Shown here in pieces: positions 8,309-16,002 of a DNA stretch of 64,000 nt; position 1 is the first letter of the stretch, and each line of letters opens with the position of its first letter. The position numbers and the translations under genes were made by a program. Below the pieces are notes generated by a model. The model did not search any database and was not told the DNA's origin. It saw only the letters and a program-made list of their open reading frames with translations. Source of the stretch: Bacillota bacterium (GTDB lineage Bacteria > Bacillota > Clostridia > Peptostreptococcales > Anaerovoracaceae); contig JAFRKJ010000019.1 in the NCBI GenBank assembly GCA_017431785.1, forward strand, positions 48,945 to 112,944, written 5' to 3'.

Positions 8309-10192
8309 GTGGAATGGATGACAACAAAGAATGAACCGGGCAAGACTTACCTGATGCAGGGTAATGAGGCAATTGTCCGGGGAGCTCTGGAAGGCGGGGT
8401 GCATTTCGCATCGTCCTATCCGGGCTCACCATCGTCCCAGGTACTTGGAATGCTGGGACACATCGCAGAAGACCAGGGCTTCCGTGCTGAATGGTCGACG
8501 AACGAGACCACAGCACTGCAGTCATGCATGGGCGCGTCCTTTGCGAACGGCAGAGCGATCTGCATCGTCAAGCAGAACGGGCTGTTGTTCCATGGTGATA
8601 CGATCCACTGCGGAGCACTGGGAGGAGTCAAGGGAGGACTGGTAATCATCAGCTCTGACGACCCTGATTCCCACTCGAGTACAAACGAATTTGACTCAAG
8701 ACACATGGCGGTTTCAGCGAACATCCCTATGCTGGAGCCTGCAAGCGTACAGGAAACGAAGGACATGATTCCGTATGCCTTTGAACTGTCCGAGGAACTG
8801 GAGCAGATGGTGCTGATCAGAGTCACCACCAGAATCTGCCACGGCAGAGGCAGCGTCACCCTCGGCGAGATCCCTGAGAAGAGACCGTTCACCCCGATCG
8901 GGCTCTGGGACAGAATGGTTGGTATCAACTGGCTGCACAGTTTCCTGCTGGAGAAGCTCGAAAGAGCCAGGGAAGCTTTTGAAGTAAGCCCGTTCAATCA
9001 CTACATGGGGAAGGAAGATGCAGACAAGCTGATCATTACCGGGGGTACCGGAATGAAATACGTTCAGGAAGCGCTGGAGGAGTTCGGCCAGGAAGGCGAA
9101 GTCGGCGTACTCAGCCTCGGATGTCTGTGGCCGCTCCCTGAGAAACTGATTCTGAAGCATCTTGCAAAGGCATCAAAGGTTCTCGTTGTAGAAGAAGTCG
9201 ATCCGTTCCTCGAGGAGCACATTTCAGCCATTGCAGGTAAAGCAAGGCTGAATGTGGAAATCAATGGAAGAGCAGATCTGATTCCTCCGATCGGCGAACT
9301 GAACCCGGAGGTCGTGTTCAAGGCAGTCGGAGAATTCCTGGGTGAAAAGCCAACGTGTTGCGGCGAAGGATGCCCGGCCATCGAAGGCGTGAATATTCCG
9401 GCCAGAGAGCTTACGTTCTGCGCAGGCTGTCCGCACAGAGCATCATTCTTCATTCTGAAGCAGGCTCTGAGAATGGAAGGCCATAAAGGCGTCGTTATGG
9501 GAGACATTGGATGTTACACCATGGCTGGCCAGAGAGCAGGCCAGTATGGTTACCACTTCATGAGTTGCATGGGTTCAGGAATCAGTGCAGCAGAAGGTCT
9601 CGGTCAGCTGACCAACTACGGCTTCGATCAGCCGGTCGTCAGCCTTTGCGGTGACTCCACATTCTTCCATTCCGTCGTACCGGGTCTGATCAACGCCAAG
9701 ATGAACGAGGCGAATATACTTCATATCGTACTCGACAACTCAGCAACGGCAATGACCGGATTCCAGCCGCACCCTGGTACAGGACAGACTGCGATGGGAT
9801 ATGAAACCGATAAGGTTTCCATCACAGCCCTCTGTGAATCACTGGGATGCAGAGTCTGGAGAGCGGATCCGTTCGATGTTGAAAATACTAAGAATCTGAT
9901 CTGTGAGCTGATTGGAATGAAGGGCCTCAAGGTACTGATTCTTGAGCAGCCTTGTGCAACGCTTGCAGCTAAGACAAGAAAGAAGAAAAAGGTCTGGGTA
10001 GACACGGATATATGCAGAGGCTCAAACTGCGGATGCGACGGATACTGCAGCAGAGTCTGGGGATGCCCGGGCAATATCTGGGACTTCGAGAAAAACTGCG
10101 CAGCAATTGACGAAGTCGTATGCGTAGGATGCGGTGCATGCGCAAGCATCTGTCCATCCGGAGCAATCAAAGTGGAAGGAGGCGATGAGTAA
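8309..10192 (+). CDS. iorA: Indolepyruvate:ferredoxin oxidoreductase, alpha subunit
   Basis: The 627-residue large subunit of indolepyruvate ferredoxin oxidoreductase, which oxidatively decarboxylates aryl pyruvates from aromatic amino acids to acyl-CoA and reduces ferredoxin. The N-terminal pyrimidine-binding half has SSYPGSPSSQV. A TPP-binding half contains GDIGCYTMAGQ (about residue 397) and GDSTFFHS (about 450). The C-terminus carries cysteine-rich 4Fe-4S motifs, CRGSNCGCDGYC and CVGCGACASICPSGA. The GTG start at 8309 is chosen because GAAGG ends 7 bases upstream; the ATG at 8318 would be too distant. It overlaps iorB by one base (TAATG). The operon marks amino-acid fermentation, and the ferredoxin encoded at 55311 could serve as acceptor (inference). 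Confidence 0.95.
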   Translation: MEWMTTKNEPGKTYLMQGNEAIVRGALEGGVHFASSYPGSPSSQVLGMLGHIAEDQGFRAEWSTNETTALQSCMGASFANGRAICIVKQNGLLFHGDTIHCGALGGVKGGLVIISSDDPDSHSSTNEFDSRHMAVSANIPMLEPASVQETKDMIPYAFELSEELEQMVLIRVTTRICHGRGSVTLGEIPEKRPFTPIGLWDRMVGINWLHSFLLEKLERAREAFEVSPFNHYMGKEDADKLIITGGTGMKYVQEALEEFGQEGEVGVLSLGCLWPLPEKLILKHLAKASKVLVVEEVDPFLEEHISAIAGKARLNVEINGRADLIPPIGELNPEVVFKAVGEFLGEKPTCCGEGCPAIEGVNIPARELTFCAGCPHRASFFILKQALRMEGHKGVVMGDIGCYTMAGQRAGQYGYHFMSCMGSGISAAEGLGQLTNYGFDQPVVSLCGDSTFFHSVVPGLINAKMNEANILHIVLDNSATAMTGFQPHPGTGQTAMGYETDKVSITALCESLGCRVWRADPFDVENTKNLICELIGMKGLKVLILEQPCATLAAKTRKKKKVWVDTDICRGSNCGCDGYCSRVWGCPGNIWDFEKNCAAIDEVVCVGCGACASICPSGAIKVEGGDE

Positions 10193-10800
10193 TGATGACC
10201 AACGTAGTTATCTGCGGAATCGGCGGACAGGGAAACATTCTGGCATCAGGCCTCATGGGCTCCGCTCTTGTTGAGATGGGATATAAAGTTGCAGTCGGTG
10301 AGACCTACGGGGCTTCCCAGAGAGGCGGCTCTGTCATGAGTCACCTGAGAGTGTCCGATGATGTGGAAAGAGGCGTACTCATTCCACATGGAAAGGCAGA
10401 CATTGTTGTTGCTTTTGAACCTGTAGAAGCGCTGAGAATTCTGCGTGTATACGGAAACCCCGACACGAAAGTAATCTATGACACTCGCCCGGCATATCCG
10501 CTTGGCGTACTGATCGGGGAGGATGAGTATCCTTCCATCGAGGACATCGATGCGGAAATCAAGGCGCGCAGCAGCGAGAGCTTCCCGCTTCCGGCAACGG
10601 AGATGGCGGTGGAAGCAGGAAACGCCAAGGTCGCGAATATTCTCATGATGGGTGCGTTGGCAGCCCTTGATGAGATGCCGCTCGGACCAGATGATTTCTT
10701 CAAGGTCCTGGAGCAGAACTTCCACGGCAAAGCGCTCGAGCTGAATAAAGAAGTGTTCATGACAGGATACAGAAGGATCAAAGAAGGAGGGGGAAAGTAA
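10192..10800 (+). CDS. iorB: Indolepyruvate:ferredoxin oxidoreductase, beta subunit
   Basis: The 202-residue small subunit, of the pyruvate ferredoxin oxidoreductase gamma-domain family. It opens with VVICGIGGQGNILAS, the typical Gly-rich start, and carries YGASQRGGSVMSHLR, the CoA-side loop of the family. It is translated from an ATG overlapping the iorA stop, and its own TAA overlaps the next ATG, so the four genes are tightly coupled. Length and order match IorAB of fermenting anaerobes and archaea. Confidence 0.93.
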   Translation: MMTNVVICGIGGQGNILASGLMGSALVEMGYKVAVGETYGASQRGGSVMSHLRVSDDVERGVLIPHGKADIVVAFEPVEALRILRVYGNPDTKVIYDTRPAYPLGVLIGEDEYPSIEDIDAEIKARSSESFPLPATEMAVEAGNAKVANILMMGALAALDEMPLGPDDFFKVLEQNFHGKALELNKEVFMTGYRRIKEGGGK

Positions 10801-11066
10801 TGGCTGAAATCAAGAAACAGAAATGCAGATTCTCCCATCCTCTGCGCAGGACATTCTATGAGACAGAAGTTCCTATGGACATGACCTTCAAGGAAATCGA
10901 GGGAAAACTGATCGAAGAAGGTTTTATAGATGCGAAAGTAGGCGGATACCAGTTCATATTTGAGGATCATATGTGCAAGCTGGCAGCTCCGCTGTCTGAT
11001 TACGTTCCTGAAGGAGAGGAATGTATGGAAATCAGAATCCACGGACTCCTGATTGTTCTGACATAG
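10800..11066 (+). CDS. Small beta-grasp-like protein in the ior operon, unknown
   Basis: An 88-residue protein I do not recognise by family. The layout suggests a compact mixed alpha/beta fold: a strand, a helix around MTFKEIEGKLIEEGF (residues 27-41), two strands, and an ending in EIRIHGLLIVLT. The length, single early helix and terminal strand recall ubiquitin-like (YukD/ThiS-type) beta-grasp proteins, but it ends in Leu-Thr, not Gly-Gly, so it would not be a conjugated or sulfur-carrier tail. Two Cys residues (CRFSH, DHMCK) do not form a cluster motif. It overlaps the iorB stop and precedes the FrhB-like gene by 10 bases, so it is co-translated with the oxidoreductase; a regulatory or assembly role is a guess. 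Confidence 0.55.
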   Translation: MAEIKKQKCRFSHPLRRTFYETEVPMDMTFKEIEGKLIEEGFIDAKVGGYQFIFEDHMCKLAAPLSDYVPEGEECMEIRIHGLLIVLT

Positions 11067-11076
11067 GAGGTGTGTG

Positions 11077-12111
11077 ATGTACAGTATTTTAGAACTTGAA
11101 AGAAAAGTAGTAGAAACCGGTATCTGCACAAACTGCGGCGCTTGCCAGGGAATGTGTCCGTACTGGAAATCATGTGAAGGACGCACCTTCGTAGATTATG
11201 ACTGTGACAGGAAAGAAGGACGCTGCAAGTACTTCTGTCCTAGGATGCCGGCGGATCTCGATGCGCTCCGTGATAAATTCTTCGGAAAAGACGGATGTGA
11301 GATCATTCCTGAAATCGGACCGTTCAGAGCACTGTATCTGACCAGAGCGGCAGATTCTGAAATCAGGAAGAATGCCCAGCACGGCGGTACAATGACTGCG
11401 CTGGTAGAGTTCGCACTTCAGGAAGGGTTTATCGATGCGGCAGTTCTGTCAAAGGCGGAAGGAACTCTCGATCCTGCCGGATGTCTCGTAACAGACCCGG
11501 CAGAAGTCAGAGAGTGCGGCGGCTCAAGCTTCCAGATTCCTCCGACGCTGGCAGTGCTCAATGAGGCTCTTGCAGAGGGCGAGTACAAGCAGATCGGCGT
11601 AGTCGGAACACCTTGCAAGGCACTTGCTGTCGCGAAGATGAAAGCGAAACCATTTGAAGAGAACGACAATAATGCGGATAACATCGGCATGGTATTCGGA
11701 CTCTTCTGCGGATGGGGACTGGATTGGAAGGGACTCGCTGCTTTGGGCGACGCCGACCACGTTGACATTCTTCCGAGCAAGTTCCACCGTATGGATATGG
11801 ACGACCGTCAGGTCGATCTCGACGAAGTGCTTCCTCTTGTGAGAAACGCCTGCAAGTATTGTGATGATATGACAGCCGAGTTTGCGGATCTTTCCGTAGG
11901 CGGTGCGCGAAGCGCAGAAGGCTGGGATGTGGATAAAGGCTGGAACCAGCTGATTGTCCGTTCCGCGAAAGGCCAGCAGCTCGTAGACCTGGCTCGTGAG
12001 AAGGGCGTGCTTGAATTCAGAGAATTCGGAGATGAAGAAGCCGAGGCTGCAGCGATGAATAAGCTCATGAGAGCATCCGCTTCCAAAAGAGAGAAAGCGC
12101 TCAAACTGTAA
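11077..12111 (+). CDS. FrhB-like iron-sulfur flavoprotein (F420 hydrogenase beta family)
   Basis: A protein of about 344 residues in the coenzyme F420 hydrogenase/dehydrogenase beta-subunit family. It starts with a ferredoxin-type motif CTNCGACQGMCPY, followed by more Cys (CKYFC). It then has the FrhB N-terminal domain (AQHGGTMTALVEFAL) and C-terminal domain with VGTPCKALA and CKYCDDMTAEFADLSVGG. FrhB proteins are FAD/Fe-S electron-transfer modules and in bacteria usually act on substrates other than F420. AGGAGG at 11065-11070 fits the ATG at 11077 with six bases between, better than the GTG at 11074. As the last gene of the ior operon it may couple ferredoxin from IorAB to another acceptor (inference). 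A terminator follows. Confidence 0.8.
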   Translation: MYSILELERKVVETGICTNCGACQGMCPYWKSCEGRTFVDYDCDRKEGRCKYFCPRMPADLDALRDKFFGKDGCEIIPEIGPFRALYLTRAADSEIRKNAQHGGTMTALVEFALQEGFIDAAVLSKAEGTLDPAGCLVTDPAEVRECGGSSFQIPPTLAVLNEALAEGEYKQIGVVGTPCKALAVAKMKAKPFEENDNNADNIGMVFGLFCGWGLDWKGLAALGDADHVDILPSKFHRMDMDDRQVDLDEVLPLVRNACKYCDDMTAEFADLSVGGARSAEGWDVDKGWNQLIVRSAKGQQLVDLAREKGVLEFREFGDEEAEAAAMNKLMRASASKREKALKL

Positions 12112-12140
12112 CAGCCTGAAAACCATATGCAAAGGCAACA

Positions 12141-12169
12141 AAAGGGAACCCGTACGGGTTCCCTTTTTT
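12141..12169 (+). terminator. Rho-independent terminator of the ior operon
   Basis: AAAGGGAACCCGTACGGGTTCCCTTTTTT folds as a stem GGGAACCCG/CGGGTTCCC with A and T flanks. Confidence 0.92.
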
Positions 12170-12180
12170 AAGGAAAAAGG

Positions 12181-12209
12181 TGGAAACGCATGTTTTTTTG
12201 GTGTATAAT
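12181..12209 (+). promoter_or_regulatory. Promoter for the 12266-19035 gene group
   Basis: A -10 TATAAT at 12204-12209 has a poor -35 TGGAAA (12181-12186) 17 bp upstream. The leader right after the -10 (GCTACTAACTATAAATATGT) closely resembles that of the Crp/Fnr gene at 30257. Confidence 0.6.
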
Positions 12210-12265
12210 GCTACTAACTATAAATATGTGTATTCATAGGAAGAAAAATATGGGGGAATCCATAT

Positions 12266-13015
12266 ATGACGATTGTTGGAATAATCGCCATAATTGTGAT
12301 GGGCATTCTCTGTATTCTTTGCGTTGTTTGTATTGCGGTCATTCTTGGCAACAGACGCCAAGCCAGAGTGAACAGTGAGGCGATCAGGGATATTGAGAAG
12401 AGTCTCAGCTCAGTCGGTGATTCAATAAAAGAGCAGACAGGTCAGCTGATCGAACAGCTTGGGCAGCAGCAGTCGAATGATTATCAGGAGAGACGGCTGG
12501 AACTGCTGGAAGAGGAAGTCAGACGGCTCAGCAGGTTTGATGAAATCGACCTTCCGGATGATGTGGAAGATGTTTTCAACAAGCCGGAAGAGCCGGAAGA
12601 GATAGAAGAACTGGGTGATGACGTAGAACTGGAGGACCTTCTCAGAGAGCTGAACGCAGTGGCTTCAGAAGAACAGGAGGCACTGGAAAGTTCGCAGCCG
12701 GCACCGCAGCTAGCACCGTTGCAGGAACAGCCGGCGCCACAGCAGACACAGCAGCCAGCGCCGCAACCGGTATGGACACCGGTACCGGATGTGCAGCCTG
12801 TGCAGCAGATGGCACCACCGGTACAGCCCGTGCAGCAGATGGTACCGGATGTGCAGCCTGTGCAGCAGATGGCACCACCGGTACAGCCTGTGCAGCAACC
12901 GGTTCAGCAGGCCGAGGAAGTCCTTGGGGAAACCAGATATCATCAGGGATATAACATCGGGAGAAGCGGAAGAAGATACACAGCAGAAGAACTGAATTTG
13001 CTGATTAGAGAATAG
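12266..13015 (+). CDS. Membrane-anchored coiled-coil protein with Pro/Gln repeats
   Basis: A 249-residue protein of no known family. Residues 4-28 are a membrane helix followed by GNRRQAR, so the rest is probably cytoplasmic. About 35-100 is a charged coiled coil, and 100-140 is acidic. About 140-215 is a Pro/Gln-rich region built on P-V-Q-Q steps, including an exact tandem of a 20-residue unit. The C-terminal 25 residues (YNIGRSGRRYTAEELNLLIRE) look like a folded or peptide motif. The next two genes also encode membrane proteins with long helical or disordered parts, and they follow at 46- and 25-bp gaps, so the three may build one envelope assembly. Function unknown. Confidence 0.6.
   Translation: MTIVGIIAIIVMGILCILCVVCIAVILGNRRQARVNSEAIRDIEKSLSSVGDSIKEQTGQLIEQLGQQQSNDYQERRLELLEEEVRRLSRFDEIDLPDDVEDVFNKPEEPEEIEELGDDVELEDLLRELNAVASEEQEALESSQPAPQLAPLQEQPAPQQTQQPAPQPVWTPVPDVQPVQQMAPPVQPVQQMVPDVQPVQQMAPPVQPVQQPVQQAEEVLGETRYHQGYNIGRSGRRYTAEELNLLIRE
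12781..12900 (+). repeat. Two tandem 60-bp coding repeats
   Basis: Copy 1 (12781-12840) and copy 2 (12841-12900) are identical for their first 48 bases and differ only near the end. Each encodes 20 residues of the P-V-Q-Q type. Near identity at silent sites points to a recent duplication, and copy number may vary between strains. Confidence 0.9.
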
Positions 13016-13061
13016 AACTAAGAACTAGTAACTGAAAAGAAACTAGAGGAGGAAATAACAA

Positions 13062-15977
13062 ATGTATTGCAGTAAGTGCGGAAATCAAATTGCAGATGGA
13101 TCAAGGTTTTGTAGCTTTTGCGGCGCACCTGTGGCAGAAGTAAGTAGCTACACTCCAGAAGTAGAAGTTCCGGCAGCAGCATCGGAGCCAAAGGTCGAAG
13201 CCCCGGCAGAACCGGAACCTGTGAGAAAACCTTTCATAGAGGAGATCAACTGGAATGTCAATGAGTATCCGGCTACAGACACAATCGAAAAGACAGATGA
13301 TATAGATTTTGACTGGGGTGCAGATCCAGCCGAGATCAGAAGCAGATATACACGGGAATATCCTGCGGAAGTAAAAACGGAAGTCAATGAAAGAGCGGAT
13401 GCTCTTAACGTTGAGGATCTGATTCCTTCCAGACCGGCGCAGCCGGAGATGCCTGCGGCACCAGAAGTACCGGATGACATCAGCGCCGCTGACAAAATCG
13501 ACAAGTTCTATACATTCAGCAGAAAGAATGAAGAATTCCAACAGCTGCTCAACAGAGAATATGACAAGATCAAAGGCGGGAACCCGATAGAGCAGGAAAA
13601 AGCGATTGCAGACAAGGCAGCGGAAGAGAAATTTGAAGCCAGAGAGAAAGAGCCTTCCATGGAAGCATTCCTGAGCAGAGAGGGCGTCAAATACGAGCCA
13701 AAGGCATTTGAGTCGGATGTACTCGAGAGAATTGAAGCTCACGAAAGAGCGCTTGAACAGAAACGCGCGGAAGAAGAAGCCCGTCAGAAGATGATCGAAG
13801 AAGAGAGGGCAAAGGCTGAAGCAGAGATGAGAGCTGCTGAGGAAGCCCGCCTTAAGGCAGAGCAGGAAGAAAGAGCGAGAATTGCAGCGGAGGCCAGAGC
13901 CCGCGCTGAGGAAGAAGTCAGAAGGGCTGAGGAAGCTGCAAGACTGGCAGCGGAAGAAGCAGCCAGAGCGGAAGAAGAAGCGACCAGACTGGAAGCAGAA
14001 GCAGCAGCAAAACTGGCAGCCGAGGAAGAAGTGAGAAAGCTGGAGGATGCGAGAGCAGCCAAAGAAGCTGTTGAGGAAGCAAGACGCAAAACAGAAGAGA
14101 GAGAAAGAGCAGAAGCTGAGGCGAAAGCCAGAGCGGAAGAAGAAGCCCGCATCAAAGCTGAGGAAGCAGCAAGAGCAAAGGCAGAAGAAGAAGCAAGAGC
14201 AAAGGCAGAAGAAGAAGCAAGAATCAAAGAAGCAGAAGAAAAGGCGAGAATCGAAGCAGCAGAAGCACTCAGAGCTCAGCAGCAGGCTGAAAAGATCAAA
14301 GCGCAGCAGGAAGCGAGACAGGCTGCGACCGAAAAGGAAAAGAGAATTGCAGAAATAGAGAGACGCCGTCAGGAAGAGGAAGAACTCAAGAAGAATCTTG
14401 AGAAGAAGCAGGCCGATCTGCGTCTGCAGGCGGAATCTGCAGCAGCTGCTGAAGAGGCCAGAAAAGTTCTGGCGAGCACGAAGCAGATGAGAGAAGAAGA
14501 GGCTGCGAAGATCAGGGCGGCCATCGCTGGACTCAAGGGAGAAACGGTGAAACCAGAACCGGCGAAGCCAGTTGTTCCGGAACCTCCTGCAGTGCCGGAG
14601 ACACCGACGGAACCTACCATTCATTTCAGTGAAGATATATTCAAAGCCGCGATGGAAAAGGTGGAAGAGCCTGCAGCAAAGGCAGTTGATGAGCCGACCA
14701 TCGTAGCAAAACCGGAACCAAAGCCTGCACCTCAGGCCAGACCAAGCATTTCACAGGAAGAAGCAGCAAGACAGGATGCTCACAGAGCAACGCAGGCAGA
14801 TCTCAGTAAGATGGCACAGGCAAGAGCACAGTTCCTGGCTGAGTTTGGCATTGATCCGATTTCAGGAAAAGCACCTGAAAAACCTGCGCCTGCACCGGAA
14901 CCAGTTCCTGCAACAGTAGAAGAACTGCTCGGTGAGAAACCGGTAACCGGCAGAGAGACGATGATCTCCAAGGCAATCGACAACATCCAGACAAAGACCG
15001 TCAGCAAGGATGATGTTATCAGAGGTCTTGAAAATACAAGAAGAATCAGCAAGGACGAACTGAAGGCTGTTGAAGTGATTCCGGCAGAAGAAATGGAGGC
15101 TCAGCAGCTCAAGAATATCGATGAAATACAGCACACAAAGACGGTAGAAGAAATGCTGGATGAGTTATCCTCACCTGCAGTTACCAGCGAGCTGGGATCA
15201 GTTCTGTTCGGACAGCCGCAGCAGACTGCGCCGCAGCCTGAACCTGAAGATGAGGCATTCACACTTGCGGATGTATCCTCAGGGGAAGCGGTGGAAGAAG
15301 AGCCGGAAGAAGTTGTCGAGCCGGCAGCGGAACCAGTAATACCAGAGCCGGAAATTAAAGTAGAATCGGAAGTCACTCCGGAAGTCACTCCGGAAGTTGC
15401 ACCGGAAGCTGAGCCGGTTATTCCTGCAGAGCCGGAAGAACCAGTTGTCGCTGATGAGCCGGAAATCGTAGAAGGTCTCGTCACGAAGGAAGAGCCGGAT
15501 GTTATTCCTGATGAAGTCATGAGTGAAGGATTGAAGCCTGGCTTGAATGACACAATGGTCATGACAGGAATGGATATCGAGAAGGATGCGGATGACAGTT
15601 TCGCAAACTACGGCGAAGAAGAAGCAGAGCAGCTGAGACAGAGACAGCAGGCAGAGGCGGCTGCAGAAGAAGCGGCTGCAGTACCTGCAGAGGCGACAGA
15701 AGCAGTGGAAACCGCGGTTCCTGCCGCTGAAGAAGCAGCTGAAGAAATAGAAAAACCAATCAAAGCAAAAGGCGGAGTCGGAAGAACCATACTCAAGGTC
15801 CTGCTCGTGATCCTGATCATCATATTCGTCATTGAGTTGGCCGGCATCGGAATCAAGTGGCTGGCACCTGACAGCGGAGCAGCTGAATTCATTGACAATC
15901 AGCTGAACAAAGTTATTCACCTTATCACCGGAAGCGAAATCGAGTACCAGGTTCCGGGAGTTGACTACGAAGTATAG
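13062..15977 (+). CDS. Zinc-ribbon protein with very long charged helix and C-terminal anchor
   Basis: A 971-residue protein. Residues 1-25 form a zinc ribbon (MYCSKCG...FCSFCG; Cys3, 6, 17, 20). An acidic stretch follows, and about 165-490 is a dense Ala/Glu/Arg/Lys segment typical of a long coiled coil or single alpha-helix. A long Pro/Glu-rich disordered part comes next, and about 908-932 is a membrane helix (ILKVLLVILIIIFVIELAG) near the C-terminus. Only about 40 residues lie beyond it. AGGAGG (13047-13052) precedes the ATG. The likely topology is a tail-anchored cytoplasmic fibre with the zinc ribbon at the far end. It has the length and bias of a scaffold or spacer. The function is unknown, and its neighbours suggest an envelope role together with the UPF0182 protein. 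Confidence 0.65.
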   Translation: MYCSKCGNQIADGSRFCSFCGAPVAEVSSYTPEVEVPAAASEPKVEAPAEPEPVRKPFIEEINWNVNEYPATDTIEKTDDIDFDWGADPAEIRSRYTREYPAEVKTEVNERADALNVEDLIPSRPAQPEMPAAPEVPDDISAADKIDKFYTFSRKNEEFQQLLNREYDKIKGGNPIEQEKAIADKAAEEKFEAREKEPSMEAFLSREGVKYEPKAFESDVLERIEAHERALEQKRAEEEARQKMIEEERAKAEAEMRAAEEARLKAEQEERARIAAEARARAEEEVRRAEEAARLAAEEAARAEEEATRLEAEAAAKLAAEEEVRKLEDARAAKEAVEEARRKTEERERAEAEAKARAEEEARIKAEEAARAKAEEEARAKAEEEARIKEAEEKARIEAAEALRAQQQAEKIKAQQEARQAATEKEKRIAEIERRRQEEEELKKNLEKKQADLRLQAESAAAAEEARKVLASTKQMREEEAAKIRAAIAGLKGETVKPEPAKPVVPEPPAVPETPTEPTIHFSEDIFKAAMEKVEEPAAKAVDEPTIVAKPEPKPAPQARPSISQEEAARQDAHRATQADLSKMAQARAQFLAEFGIDPISGKAPEKPAPAPEPVPATVEELLGEKPVTGRETMISKAIDNIQTKTVSKDDVIRGLENTRRISKDELKAVEVIPAEEMEAQQLKNIDEIQHTKTVEEMLDELSSPAVTSELGSVLFGQPQQTAPQPEPEDEAFTLADVSSGEAVEEEPEEVVEPAAEPVIPEPEIKVESEVTPEVTPEVAPEAEPVIPAEPEEPVVADEPEIVEGLVTKEEPDVIPDEVMSEGLKPGLNDTMVMTGMDIEKDADDSFANYGEEEAEQLRQRQQAEAAAEEAAAVPAEATEAVETAVPAAEEAAEEIEKPIKAKGGVGRTILKVLLVILIIIFVIELAGIGIKWLAPDSGAAEFIDNQLNKVIHLITGSEIEYQVPGVDYEV

Positions 15978-16002
15978 CCATAATTAAGGAGGTTAAAAAG
16001 AA

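Noticed and set aside
13101-14624. Long minus-strand reading frame (507 codons) inside the zinc-ribbon gene
   Set aside because: It is a by-product of Ala/Glu/Arg codon bias in the coding strand. Its translation is low-complexity Phe/Leu/Ser/Cys-rich and it has no ribosome site.
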